This document shows, one piece after another, positions 46,997 through 58,397 of a stretch of DNA of 64,000 nucleotides. Every line of letters begins with the position of its first letter. Position 1 is the first letter of the stretch. The notes under the pieces are model-generated. The model made no database searches. It had not been told where the DNA came from and saw nothing but the letters and a program-made list of their open reading frames with translations. A program made the translations under genes and the position numbers. Where the stretch lies: positions 28,223,130 through 28,287,129 of the forward strand of contig CM035167.1 in assembly GCA_020205615.1 (NCBI GenBank). Reading direction: 5' to 3'. This DNA is from Panax quinquefolius (taxonomy: Eukaryota; Streptophyta; Magnoliopsida; Apiales; Araliaceae).

Positions 46997-48173
46997 AGTA
47001 TTGCTATACGGTGCAAGTTCAAGTCATAGCCTATATCCGGTGTTTCAGCTAGAAGTACTGATCTTTCGAGGTAACGGATATTATTTTTTTTAATGATATT
47101 ATTTATTCTAATATCATTATGTCAAGTATTGATCTGAAATTTTAATCAAATTTGGAACTTTTAGTGTTGGGGTTACTATTCACGATATCACGGACTATTC
47201 ACGATATCACGGTATTATTCACGAATCATCAAGACTATTCATCGAAAAATGAAAATTTTCCTTTTCGTCCAAAATATCTATTCTGGATACTAGCTTTGAT
47301 TGTATCCATGTTTTGATAATTCTTGAATTTTACACCACTATGATTATTTTTGAGGTATTGTTGGACATGGATAAAACAAAATACGAATCCTTAATCCTTA
47401 ATCCTTAATCCTTAATCCTTGTCATTTTGTTTCACTGGATTCGTTTCTTTAAAAATATTTTTCATCATCCTCAGTCTTAAATGATGATATTATTGAATAT
47501 CTTTGGTAGGTAGTGCAAAGATGAATGATTCGATGAATATCTTTGGCCCGTAGTGCAAAGATGAGCAGTGTTTAGATGAACATGACTAATGATGAATATC
47601 TTTGGCTGTAGAGTGCAAAGATGAATATTTGATTCAGATATATATTGATTGATGTTCTGAGGGGATAAAAGATAGAGCGATGAACATTTAAATTCATACA
47701 TAGAAGATAGTAGTTTGCATTCACTACTTAACTCTTCTAATGAATTATTATTTCCGCTGCGAATATTGATTTAAAACTTGTTGTCTATTGTATTCTATTA
47801 GATTTTTTCTCTGTTGAAGACTAACGATAATTTGTTGTATATTATCTTAGTCATAATATTCTTTCTCGGCTAGTTGAGCTCACCTTTTCCTTTTTGTTCC
47901 ATTTTTCTTCTCGGGATACGAGAATATAGGGAGTACGAGTCGGGGTATGGAATGAAGGTTCTAGAGAGAGTTGTTTAGTAGTCCTCACCATTTTGTAAAA
48001 TAATATATCAATAAATGTGATGAGGATTTATTTGAGTATAGATATTGTCTCAGAAGATAATATTTGTATTCAAACTCACGCTTTTCTTGTTGTAATAATA
48101 AAGTTGTAGTTGTTTACGTACCATGTATTGACAACTCGGAATGGGTGATGTATACCTATTTTGGGGCGTCGCG
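46997..48173 (+). repeat. C middle LTR, second part
   Basis: Resumes AGTATTGCTATACGG after the TTTTG copy and ends GGGGCGTCGC before the PBS. Hairpin units at 47499-47522, 47539-47562 and 47598-47622. It includes a small TTAATCC expansion near 47390-47420. Confidence 0.85.
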
Positions 48174-48175
48174 GT

Positions 48176-48186
48176 TGGTATCGAGC
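48176..48186 (+). promoter_or_regulatory. C internal 2 primer binding site
   Basis: TGGTATCGAGC, identical to the copy at 38199. Confidence 0.78.
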
Positions 48187-48357
48187 TTAGGATATGATCT
48201 CTGGCGGAGATCGGGTAATAGAACTAGGAGGAGAGGCGAGTAAATCCTTCGCTAGTGTGTCCTACCTAAGCTTATTTGTTAGTTGGTCAGTATATAGGGA
48301 TATTATGTGATATATTGATTTCCTTAATTAACCCTTGTTTTATGATAGTATTTGAGA

Positions 48358-49490
48358 ATGTCGACTAAGAATATTAACAGTGGAAATGAGACCGTGGAGA
48401 CACCGGTACTCACCAACGAGGAGAACGTGCAACAGGCTGGCAATGTTCCTCCTGTGAACAACACCACTTAGCAGATGATGAACGAGGGGATGTTTAGAAG
48501 CTTTTTGTAGTTCATGCAAAATCAGACGAGGGAGACTCGTGTTCAAAATACAGGATGAAATGATAGCAATTCACGGGTTGTCACAGCCAAGCAGTTTAAA
48601 GAGTTGGGACCGCCAGAATTTAAGGGAAAGCCGGATCCGATCATGGCGGAAACATGGGTCAAGCAAATTACCAAGATATTCGATGTCTTGGGATGCACGG
48701 AGGAACAGAAGGTTCCATTCGCCACCTTTATGTTCCGTATGAGGCAGACATCATGGTGGGAGTCTCGTGAAAGCGGACCCGACTGCCGTGACTTAGCATG
48801 TCTTGGGAAACGTTTCAGAAACTTTTCAATGAAAAATACTTTCCTAAAAGTGTTCGTCATATGAAGGAAGTGGAGTTTATTAGACTGGAGCAGAATAACA
48901 TGACGGTGTCCCAGTACGAGGCGAAGTTCGCAGAGTTATCCAAGTTTGCACCTCATTTGGTGGAGAATGAGGAACACATGACGCGGATGTTTCTTAGAGG
49001 TTTGAAACCCAGCATACGTCAGTATCTCATTTCTCATAAATTTTCTCTCTATTCAGATGTTGTAAACAGGCTCAATTATTAGGCGAGATACTTAGTACGG
49101 TCAACCGAGGGACCACAACCAGGATCATACCGGGGATAGCAGTCAACAAAACAACGATAACCAGCGGAGAAAGAAAAAGACGAATAAAAATTGTAACCAC
49201 TCTGGTGGTAATCATGGCTAGAAAATAGAAGAAGCGAGTTAGGAGGAGATTTTAAAAAAAGGAGATTTAACAACGACCATGTGAAGACGACAGTGCCGGC
49301 ATCAACTTGTTCCAAGGGAGGGGAACGACCACCGGTCGTATGCTATAAATGCAAAAAAGAGGGACATATCAGTCCAAACTTCCCACAACAGTTCAAGGTA
49401 TGCTATAATTGTGGTAATGAAGGACATATCGCTCGAGATTGTACGGTAGAGAAACCTAGTTCAATGGGACGGTGACTCAAAAGACCATCC
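48358..49490 (+). pseudogene. C internal 2 gag, frame-broken
   Basis: MSTKNINSGNETVETPVLTN from 48358, with a TAG at 48469-48471 (after NNTT) and further breaks. The 48604-48864 segment carries PPEFKGKPDPIMAETWVKQI, and 48798-49082 carries YFPKSVRHMKEVEFIRLEQN and FAPHLVENEEHM. Zinc knuckles at 49341-49443 are CYKCKKEGHISPNF (last Cys is Phe) and CYNCGNEGHIARDC (complete). Copy 1 has the opposite pattern of damage. Confidence 0.83.
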
Positions 49491-49539
49491 CGGAAAAAGT
49501 CAAAGTCAACGGTTCTGGAAGAGCGTTTGTTGTGATGGT

Positions 49540-49932
49540 CAAAATGCGAGGAACCCAAACGAGGTGATCACGGGTAAGCTATTTTAAATTATTGCGAAGT
49601 TTATACCTTACTTGATCTGGTGCTACCCATTAATTTATCTCTCCGCTTGTGCTCAACATTTAAACTTGACTCAGGAGAAATTAGACTTTGACCTATCTGT
49701 GGAAACTCAGTTAGGAGAAACTTTCATCACATCCATTGTTTATAAATCTTGTTTGATTCAAGTTGGCACCATCACCTTTACTGTTGACCTTATCTCTTTA
49801 AAGATACTTGCTTTTGATGTGATTTTAGGGATTGATTGGTTAACTACTCATCATGCCAAAATTGATTGTTTTCGTAAGGTTGTTAGTTTTCATATTCCTA
49901 ACCAACCTATTATATTTAATTCAAGCAACTAA
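49540..49932 (+). pseudogene. C internal 2 protease
   Basis: CAQHLNLTQEKLDFDLSVETQLGETF and [21 protein letters not shown] are intact, but the catalytic loop reads LLDLVLPI because of a small deletion and frame change near 49615. It overlaps RT in another frame at 49853. Confidence 0.8.
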
Positions 49933-49939
49933 ACCATTA

Positions 49940-51129
49940 AAATCAATCACTGTCATATCTAATCATAAAGCTATTCGTTTATTGAAAAACGGATGTCAAG
50001 CTTTCATAGCTCATGTTATGGATTTGAATAAAGACACGTCAAATTTGAATAATATTCCTGTTGTTATTGACTTTCCTGACGTATTACCTGAAGAACTTCC
50101 CGGTCTACCCCCGGAACGTGAAGTTGAATTTTTTATTGATCTTGAACTTGGTACCAAGCCCATTTCTAAAACCCCATATCGAATGGCTCCTATTAAACTT
50201 CAGGAGTTAAAGGTCCAACTACAAGAGCTGTTGGACATCGGTTTCATTCGTCCTAGTACAACTCCTTGGGGTGCTCCTGTTTTATTCGTAAAGAAGAAAG
50301 ACGGTAGTATGCAACTTTGTATTGACTATCGGGAATTGAACCATGTCACCATCAAGAATAGGTATCCTCTACCTCGTATTGATGACTTGTTTGACCGATT
50401 ACAAGGAACACAATTCTTTTCAAAATCGATCTTCATTCGGATATCATCATTTGAAGATTAAAAGCGAGGATATTCCAAAGGCGCCTTGAACTTCGGTATA
50501 GGCATTATGAATTCTTAGTCATGTCTTTCGGACCGACTAATGCTCTCGCTGCTTTCATGGATATGATGAACCGAGTATTCAAGGAATATTTGGATAAGTT
50601 CGTTGTTGTCTTTATTGATGACATCCTCATATATTCCAAAAGTCGTGAAGATCATGAGCACCATTTGAAGCTGGTACTCCAAAGGCTTCGTGAAAACAAG
50701 CTTTATGCCAAGTTGAAGAAATGTGAGTTCTGGCTTGAGGAAGTTGCATTCCTTGGGCACGTGGTGTCGAAACATGGAGTATCTGTTGATCCGGCGAAGA
50801 TTGAAGCAATACAAAGTTGGGAGCAACCGAAGTCGGTGATTGAAGTACGTAGCTTTTTGGGCTTAGCTGGTTATTATCGGAGATTCGTGGAAGGGTTTTC
50901 TCGAATCGCTACTCCATTAACCCAGCTAACTCGGAAAGATACAAAATTCGTTTGGAGCGTAGAATGCGAGAAGAGTTTCCAAGAGCTTAAGAGGAGACTC
51001 ATTTCGGCACTTGTTCTAACAATACCATCTGGTACGGATGGATTTGTTATCTACAGCGATGCTTCAGGCAAAGGGTTAGGATGTGTTCTCATGCAACGTG
51101 GGAAAGTCATAGCCTATGCCTCGCGATAA
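49940..51129 (+). pseudogene. C internal 2 reverse transcriptase, best-preserved copy
   Basis: Two long open parts: 49853-50461 ([68 protein letters not shown]) and 50521-51129 ([26 protein letters not shown] with both catalytic Asp, [36 protein letters not shown]). They are separated by a break at 50440-50520. The tail enters RNase H ([15 protein letters not shown]). It is the closest to functional RT in the window. Confidence 0.88.
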
Positions 51130-51556
51130 CTTAAAGAATATGAGAGGATTTATCCTACTCATGATCTAGAGTTGGCAGCAGTCGTTTTCGCGCTAAAGAT
51201 CTAGAGGCACTATCTATATGGGGAGAAAGTGGAGATATATTCAGACCATAAAAGCCTCAAATATTTCTTCACGGAAAAGGAACTCAACATGCTGGCAAAT
51301 GACGTTGGCTCGAGCTATTGAAAGACTACGACCACACTATTCAATACCATCACGAAAAGCGAGCGTGGTAGGCGACGCGTTGAGTAGAAGATCATATGCA
51401 GGAATGAGTGCGATGATTTCAAGTATACGCGACAGAGCCAACTTTAATAGAAAAGTTAAGGTTGCTCAAGCCACCCAATCCGAGATGATGCGTATGAAGA
51501 AGAAAGCACAAGAAGGTGTTATTAGGGCGAGAATCGATGAAGAAGGAATACTTTGA
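51130..51556 (+). pseudogene. C internal 2 RNase H end and linker
   Basis: The [20 protein letters not shown] region with a TAA at 51127-51129, a [11 protein letters not shown] part, and then [30 protein letters not shown]. The frame changes more than once. The end is followed by MRMKKKAQEGVIRARIDEEGIL in another frame. Confidence 0.72.
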
Positions 51557-52904
51557 GTCCACTCCAGACTCTGTGTTCCTAACGACTCTGATTTGAAGTA
51601 CAAGATTATGATGGAGGCACACAATACACCATTTTCAATCCATCCTGGAAGTACTAAAATGTATCGTGATCTTCGACATACATTTTGGTGGAATAATATG
51701 AAGAGAGAGATTGCAAAGTTTATCTCGATGTGTTTAACTTCTCAAAGTGTAAAGGCGGAGCATCTAGTACCTAAGGGTCCGTTGCAACCACTTGAGATTC
51801 CGAAATGGAAGTGGGAACACATTACCATGGATTTTGTTATGGGTCTTTCTATGGTTTCTCAAGGCATCAATGCTATTTGGGTTATTGTTGATAGATTAAC
51901 CAAGTCTGCTCATTTCTTGCTGATACGGGAGACTTATTCCCTTGAACGTCTTGCTCGTATGTACGTAGATGAGATTGTGAGATTGCATGGCATGCTAGTA
52001 TCCATAGTTTCGGATCGTGACCCAAGATTCACTTCAAGATTTTGGGTTAGCTTGCAAAAAGCTATGGGCACGGATTTACGATTCAGTTCGGCATACCATC
52101 CTCAAATGGACAAACAATCAGAGAGGACTATTCAAACTCTTGAAGATCTATTAAGACTCTGTGTCCTAGACTTCAAAGGCAGTTGGGATAAGTATTTATC
52201 ATTGGTGGAATTCTCCTACAACAATAGTTATCAGGCAAGTATAGTTGTGGCTCCATTTGAAGCATTATATGGACGAAAGTATCGCTCTCCAATATGTTGG
52301 GATGAGGTGGGTGAAGCAACATTGTTGGGACCCAAGTTAGTACGTATGACTACCGAAAAGATCCAAATGATTCGACAACGATAAAAACGGCACAAGATCG
52401 ACAAAAAGAGTTTGCGGATCTTTATCGAAAAGGACGTAGAATTTAGTATAGGGGATCATGTATTGTTGCGAGTTGCTCCATGGAAGGGAGTTACAAGATT
52501 TGGGAAGAGAGGAAAGCTCAATCCACGATTTATTGGTCCATTTCAAATTCTTGACCGAGTAGGAAATGTAGCCTATAGACTCGCGTTACCTCAAAGTATG
52601 TCTCGTGTTCATAATGTTTTTCACATATCGGTGCCGTAAATATGTGAAAGACCGAACCACGTTATAGAGTTAGAACCGGACGAGATAGCCGAAGACTTAA
52701 CATATGAGGAGGTACCTGTCAAGATCTTGGATAGGAAGGAGCATGTCCTACGCGCAAAGGTCATACCACAAGTTAAAGTTTTGAGAAGGAATCATGCTAT
52801 AGAGGAAATGACCTGGGAATTGGAAACGGAAAAGAAAGCGAGGTATCCTCACCTTTTCGAAACACCAGGTACGTACGTCAATTTCGAGGACGAAATTTCA
52901 TAAG
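51557..52904 (+). pseudogene. C internal 2 integrase and chromodomain
   Basis: 263 open codons (51593-52384) hold the zinc part ([20 protein letters not shown]; first Cys kept as CLTS, second is Ser), core [25 protein letters not shown] and [14 protein letters not shown] (D, D and E positions all visible), and [11 protein letters not shown]. After a break, 52412-52639 gives [27 protein letters not shown], and then a chromodomain segment ([27 protein letters not shown]) in another frame up to about 52890. Confidence 0.88.
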
Positions 52905-52914
52905 GAAGGGAGGT
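52902..52914 (+). promoter_or_regulatory. C internal 2 polypurine tract
   Basis: AAGGAAGGGAGGT directly before TGTAAGACCCC. Confidence 0.82.
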
Positions 52915-55494
52915 TGTAAGACCCCAACTTATTATTAATGAAATTTAATTTTCTCTATTTATTATTTTGAAATAGTAAGGGTTGATTTGATTAATGTGGA
53001 TAGTTATGGGTAAAATACGTAAATATTTCAAAATAAGCAAGTGGTTATAAAATATTCATTGTTGTCGAGGAATATTCATTTGGTCGTGGAATATTTTTGC
53101 TGTCGAGGAATATTCGTACGACGGTGTAGTCTTTTGTGGGCCCCATAACGGAAAGCGATTGGATGAAGAAAATGACAAATATAAGTTGTTTAAAAATAAT
53201 AGGCGTAGTTATTCTGCAGATTAATCTTTATTAAAAATACTCGGTGGTTAAAAACACACGAGACATTAGCACAGTATTGCACCAATTATTGATTCTTACG
53301 TAAAAGGCACTACTCAATAATGGTTAGTGTAATTCTTATTCGGTATTTTATTGATTTAATAATTCTTTGCGTTGATATTTTATATTGTTGTTGTTTCAAT
53401 AATTGTCATTACACAAGATTTTTCATTATCGAAGCAATAATTCATATTATCCGAATAATATTATTAGATAACATTATTGGCAATGTCTAGAAAGTTACAT
53501 CTAAGGAGAGGTTTGGTCACCTAATTGCGGCTTGAAGAAGGAGAAATTCTTATTGGAAAGCCCACTCTTTCCTAGAAGGCCGCACTGGTTGTCAATCTTG
53601 TGATTACGTAATATTATTTGTGAATAATTAATTATTTATTCATATGATGAGGAAAATATTGATTTTATGTGGATATAGATGGAGAAAATTTTTAATGTGA
53701 CAATTATTAAAAATTGAAATTTTATCTTTTACGATAAAATAATTCATTTAAATATATTATTATATTTTAATAATATAATAATGATGATATTTTTACGATG
53801 AATGTGGGATATATGAGTATATGTGGAGGAGGAGTATTTTGATACCAAAAATATTTAAAGCATGTTTTATGTGTCGGTGGACCCCATTTCTTATTTGAAA
53901 TTTGATTATAGCATTTGTAAAATCGCTTGTTTGTGGATTTGGTCAATTTCTATTTGGAATTTGGAAAACCTTTCTTACAGCAAAGTTGTAGAGAATTGAA
54001 TTTTCTATAAAAATTCACGAGTTTAAATTTTCCGACAAAAGGGCTATTTATTGTGAATTATTGAAGTTCAAGTTCAAATAATTAATTTTTGAAGTTTAAA
54101 ATATTTTAAATAACAAAAACGCGTTTTTTCATTATGGTGTGTTACACATGTGTGTTGAATGAGCTGAATTAAGTTCTTGGAAGGTTGGCGTAGGAAAATT
54201 TAATTTATATATTAATATTATATTAAATTTTACGCTTTGGTGTTCTAAGCATTTTCTATAAATAGGGTGCTTAGGTTAGAATTGAAAATTATACGTAAAT
54301 CGAAGTTTTCTCTCTATATTATCGAGTTTATTCTTGTGAGTATTTTGAGTATATTTTGAGTATTGCTATCTGATTGCAAGTTCAAGTCATAGCCTATATC
54401 AGGTGTTCAAATTTAGAAATCTTGATCTTTCGAGGTAAGGATTTTTTTTAATGATATTATTTATTCTAATATCATTATCTTTGAAATATTGATCTGAAGT
54501 TTTTATCAAATTTGGAACTTTTGGTGTCGGAGTTACTATTCACGTATACGGTACTATTCACGTATACGACACTATTCACGAAAAATGAAAATTTTCCCTT
54601 TTCGTCTAAAATATCTATTGTGGATACTAGCTTTGATTGTATCCATGTTACGATCATTCTTGAATTTTACGCCATTATGATTATTTTTGAGGTATTTTGG
54701 ACATGGATAAAACAAAATACGAATCCTTAATCCTTAATCCTTGTCATTTTGTTTCTTTGGATTCGTTTCTTTAAAATATTTTTCATCATCCTCGATCTTA
54801 AATGATGATATTATTGAATATCTTTGGCTCAGTAGTGCAAAGATGAATGATTTCGATAAATATCTTTGGCCGTAGTGCAAAGATGAACATGTGTTTAGAT
54901 GAACATGACCAATCGATGAATATCTTTGGCACGTAATGCAAAGATGAATATTTGATTCGGATATATATTGATTGATGTTACAGGATAAAAGATGAGCGAT
55001 GAACTTTTAAATTCATTCATAGAAGATAGTAGTTTGCATTCTCTACTTAACTCTTCTAATGAATTATTATTTCATTCATGAATATTGATTTAAAACTTGT
55101 TGTCTATTGTATTCTATTAGATTTTTTCCTGTTGAAGACTAACGATAATTTGTTGTATATTATCTTAGTCATAATATTCTTTACTGGGCTAGTTGAGCTC
55201 ACCATTTTCCTTTTTGTTCCATTTTTCTTCTCAGGAGGCGAGAATATAGCGAGTACAAGTCGGGGTATGGAATGAAGGTTCTAGAGAGAGTTGTTTAGTA
55301 GTCCTCACCATTTTTGTAAAATAATGTATCAATAAATGTGATGAGGATTTATTTGAGTATAGATATTGTCTAGAAGATAATATTTGTATTCAAACTCACA
55401 GTTTTACTGTTGTAATAATAAAGGTGTAGTTGTTTCTGTACCATGTATTGACAACTCATAATGGGTGATGTATACCTATTTTGAGGGCATCACA
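52915..55494 (+). repeat. C right LTR, uninterrupted
   Basis: TGTAAGACCCCAACTTATT to GAGGGCATCACA, 2580 bp. TATA box CTATAAATAGGG near 54256. Three hairpin units lie at 54820-54945. This plain copy serves as the reference for the other two LTR positions. Confidence 0.9.
54820..54945 (+). repeat. Three hairpin units in the right C LTR
   Basis: ATCTTTG/CAAAGAT arms at 54820-54844, 54862-54883 and 54922-54945, with loops GCTCAGTAGTG, GCCGTAGTG and GCACGTAATG. Arms are invariant and loops vary slightly. Confidence 0.82.
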
Positions 55495-55499
55495 ATTTT
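55495..55499. other. Target-site duplication of composite C, right copy
   Basis: ATTTT directly after CATCACA, matching 34174-34178, and followed by ACTATGC as in the uninterrupted B LTR. Confidence 0.92.
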
Positions 55500-56122
55500 A
55501 CTATGCAAATACTATGCAGGCACTATGTAAACCCTATGCATAATAAAATATAATATATTCTAATTATTGTCTAATAAAATAGATAACTTTATAAAAGTAT
55601 TCTATTTTATATAAAAAGATTTTACTATGCAAAACACTATGCAACACTATGCATAATAGGATATAATATATTCTATTTATAGAATAACTTTATAAAAGTA
55701 TTCTGCTTTATTACATTAATAATACCAATAAAACAAAACTGAGTGACTTATCACGTAAGCATCAATAATCAATACCGTGTGCTACTATGCAACCACGCGT
55801 ATTACTATACTTTTACTACCGAGCAGTTCAACAATATTAATGGTAAAACTTTCGCGGTTATTTTCATAAAATATTTTTGTCATTTTCTCAATCAGACAAT
55901 AATTCCGTTGTGGGGTCCACCAATGATTGTGTCGTTGCACGAATATTCCCTGATAAAACAAATATTCCCCGACCAATCGAATATAATATGACAACTTGCA
56001 TACTTTGCAAAATTTATAAATACTACCCACAATTATAACATCATATCAAATCCACACCATAATATTCAAAAATATTATTTCGAGAAAATTAAATCTTTAT
56101 TCATAAAATCTGGAGTCTCACA
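55500..56122 (-). repeat. Element B left LTR, part 2
   Basis: Resumes ACTATGCAAATACTATGC and ends TGGAGTCTCACA. It matches 60247-60869. With part 1 it forms a complete LTR. Confidence 0.9.
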
Positions 56123-56135
56123 ATCTCCCCTACTT
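56123..56135 (-). promoter_or_regulatory. Element B polypurine tract
   Basis: On the minus strand AAGTAGGGGAGAT directly before TGTGAGACTCC. Confidence 0.75.
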
Positions 56136-56470
56136 ATGAAATTTCACCCTCAAAATTTACGTATGTACCTGGTATGCCGAAGAGGTGAGAATACCTTGAC
56201 TTCATTTCAGATTCTAATTCTTGAGGTATAACCTTTGAGTGTTGAATATGATCCTTCTTATCCAAGATGTTAACACGTATCTCCTCATACGTTAAATCTT
56301 CTGCTATCTCGTTCAGTTCTAAATTAAAATTGTGGTTCGAGTCGTCCACATATTTATGTAACATCAATACGTTAAAAACGTTACGAACACGCGACATACT
56401 TGGTGGTAAAACGAGTCTATAAGCCACAGTTCCTACTTCATCGAGGATTTAAAATGGGCCAATAAAATTG
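56134..56470 (-). pseudogene. Element B integrase C-terminus and chromodomain remnant
   Basis: Minus strand: the GPF..ILDEVGT..AYRLVLPPSMSRVRNVFNVLMLHKY segment leads into a chromodomain-like part (LTYEEIRVNILDKKDHIQHSKVIPQ) ending GTYVNFEGEIS. The lysine/tryptophan half of the chromodomain (the W-x-N-x-x-x-EE-x-TWE block) is missing. The upstream integrase core is deleted. Confidence 0.78.
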
Positions 56471-56960
56471 AGGGTTGAGATTTCCTCTCTTCATCGATTC
56501 TTGCTTCTAGAATAACGCCCTCTTGAACCTTCTTCGTCACATTCATCAGCTTTGAGTATGTAGCTTGAACGACTTTAACTTTATCGATTAAAGTCGATTC
56601 TAATCGTATACTCGTTATTTTTATGTGGGTTCGTATATTCGCACTTGTAACCGCATACGATCTTCTACTCAACGCGTCAGCTACCACATTCGCTTTTCCA
56701 CGATGGTATTGCATGGTACGATCATAATCTTCAATAGCTCGAGTCAACGTCTTTGGCACGTTATACGTTTGTTTTAGTTGAAGAAATATTTGAGGGTTGT
56801 AGAAATGGGTTTTGTACTGGGGTCAATACAAAATTCGATTTCACGCTGTAGGGGTAGGCTAAGAAGTCTTCAAGAATACGTCAGGAAATTTATTAACAAT
56901 AGAAATATCATTCAAAACTGTGACCCTCATCCAAGACTTGGATAGTACGTCACATTGATA
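56433..56960 (-). pseudogene. Element B fused RT-entry, RNase H and integrase scraps
   Basis: Minus strand: an RT entry segment (PDV..P..EIEF, KPIS) is followed within a few codons by the RNase H end (LKYF.., TRAIEDYDRTMQYHRGKANVVADALSRRSY) and then the integrase start (KKVQEGVILEARIDEE), which leads directly to the C-terminal part at 56470. So two deletions removed the RT plus most of RNase H and the integrase core. The 56433-56759 stretch is open. Confidence 0.72.
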
Positions 56961-57063
56961 CCTATCAACTTGCCATTGTCATTCACGACGTCGTCTACAG
57001 AAAGTCTGGCTTCGGTGCATTCCACACAAGAAAGTCAACAACGAAAAGATCGGGGCTCATTAT

Positions 57064-57480
57064 TTATGGCTTGATATGACAATGATTGACTTTAGTGGTT
57101 TGGTTACTTTGAATTCGCATAACAGGTTGGTTAGGAGTATGAAAGCTAACAACCTTACGAAAAGCATGATGAGTAGTTAACCAATCGTTTCCAAAAATCG
57201 CATCAAAGGCAAGTATTTTCAAAGAGACAAGATCGACACGTAACGTGAAAGTGACAATTTGAATTAAACAAGATTTATAAATAGTGGATGTAACGAAGGT
57301 TTCTCCCAACTGAGTTTCAATAGATAAATCAAAATCTAACTTCTCCAGAGTTAAATTCAAACATTGAACACAACTAGGTGAAATAAAAGAGTGGATAGAA
57401 CTGGTATCTAATAATGTATAAACTTCGCAAGAGTTTATCATTAACTTACCCGTAATAACTTTGTTCGGGTTCCTCGACAA
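57064..57480 (-). pseudogene. Element B aspartic protease, inactive
   Basis: 138 open codons: NKVITGKLMINSCEVYTLLDTSSIHSFIS, where the catalytic D-S-G is D-T-S; then EKLDFDLSIETQLGETFVT and [17 protein letters not shown]. The length and both blocks match the C proteases at 39580 and 49540, in a better-preserved frame. Confidence 0.82.
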
Positions 57481-57631
57481 ACGCTCTCACTTAAACTACT
57501 GGATTTGACTTTGATATAGGGTATATTCCACCCTTAAGTGCTTCGTCCCATTCTTGATCCATGATTTGAATCATTATTCTCCGATCCATATCGAATCGGT
57601 GTTGACCGCTATGAACAGGGTAATTCTGAAT
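57481..57631 (-). other. Element B gap where capsid and zinc knuckles should be
   Basis: Between the coiled-coil ORF and the protease only about 150 bp remain. The capsid block, YFP segment and CCHC knuckles found in C gag are absent, so gag is deleted here. Confidence 0.6.
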
Positions 57632-58213
57632 TCAATGTTGGATTCTCCCAATCGTTGTCCAAAAAGAAAAATCCATTTCATCTATTTTGGCTTTATTGGA
57701 TCGGATGTCTTTTTCTACAATATCTACACGTCGTGCGGCTTTTACCCATGCGTCATCTATTCTCCTTCGTTCATTTGTTTCTTCTTTCATCAGAACTTTG
57801 ATCATATCATTCTCAGAATCCAGTTCTAATATCTTATACTCTGCCAAAGAGTGCTTCTGTTCAAGCATCGCACATTGGGTAACACAATTTTGAATGGTTG
57901 CATCTCTTTGCTCCACGACCGCCTGCCGTTCTTCAGCCTGCTCTTCTAACTCATGAATACGATTTTGTAATGCTAAATTTTGATCATAAAATTCTTCTAA
58001 CAAATTCTCCTCAGGTTCCTCTTCTTCCTCTTCTTCCTCACTCTCAACTGCTACCTCTGCAACTAGCTCGGGTGCAACTATTAGTTCTTCATGCACCACG
58101 TAGATATCTCTAATTTCTTCTTTGTCTGACATCACATTAACCTGGTTAGTGATTAAAGGTGTCTTAACGGTCTCATGTGCTTTATTGCTTATCTCAACAT
58201 TTTCGGATGCCAT
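57632..58213 (-). CDS. Element B intact 193-codon acidic coiled-coil ORF
   Basis: Open from ATG 58213 (MASENVEISNKAHETVKTP) to a stop at 57632. The first 30 residues resemble the N-terminus of C gag (MSTKNINSGNETVETP), then a highly acidic stretch (EEEEEEEE) and a long heptad-rich region (LQNRIHELEEQAEERQ, VVEQRDATIQN) predicted as coiled coil. It matches the decayed upstream ORF of element A in position, length and character. It lies about 170 bp from the PBS, so it would be the first ORF of the element transcript. No known domain; function unknown. It could also be a gag N-terminus whose capsid was deleted. Confidence 0.55.
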   Translation of the reverse strand: MASENVEISNKAHETVKTPLITNQVNVMSDKEEIRDIYVVHEELIVAPELVAEVAVESEEEEEEEEPEENLLEEFYDQNLALQNRIHELEEQAEERQAVVEQRDATIQNCVTQCAMLEQKHSLAEYKILELDSENDMIKVLMKEETNERRRIDDAWVKAARRVDIVEKDIRSNKAKIDEMDFSFWTTIGRIQH

Positions 58214-58385
58214 TTGAGAACACTGTCACAAAACAAAGGTTAATTGACATGTAACATATTATCCCTATATTCTGACCGACCAATTAAATATCAAATAAAC
58301 TTAGGTAGGTCATACTAGCGAAGGAATTCCCCATCTCTCCCCTCCTAGTTCTTGTCTCACATCTCGGCCGGGGATCTTATCCTAA

Positions 58386-58397
58386 GCTTTGATACCT
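58386..58397 (-). promoter_or_regulatory. Element B primer binding site
   Basis: The minus strand reads AGGTATCAAAGC just inside the LTR edge, an initiator-Met-type PBS with changes at its first base and one internal position. Confidence 0.68.

Larger units (their letters stand above)
34179..55494 (+). mobile_element. Composite C: LTR-internal-LTR-internal-LTR chromovirus tandem
   Basis: Two internal regions of one Tekay-like family (38196-42953 and 48174-52914), each with PBS and PPT, are bordered by three LTR positions and flanked as one unit by ATTTT. The left LTR carries an extra U3-type segment (34179-35581) and the middle LTR holds a whole solo LTR (44358-46991) between TTTTG copies. 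The two internal regions are close to identical over most of their length, apart from short differences. This is a recombination product rather than two independent insertions. Confidence 0.85.
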
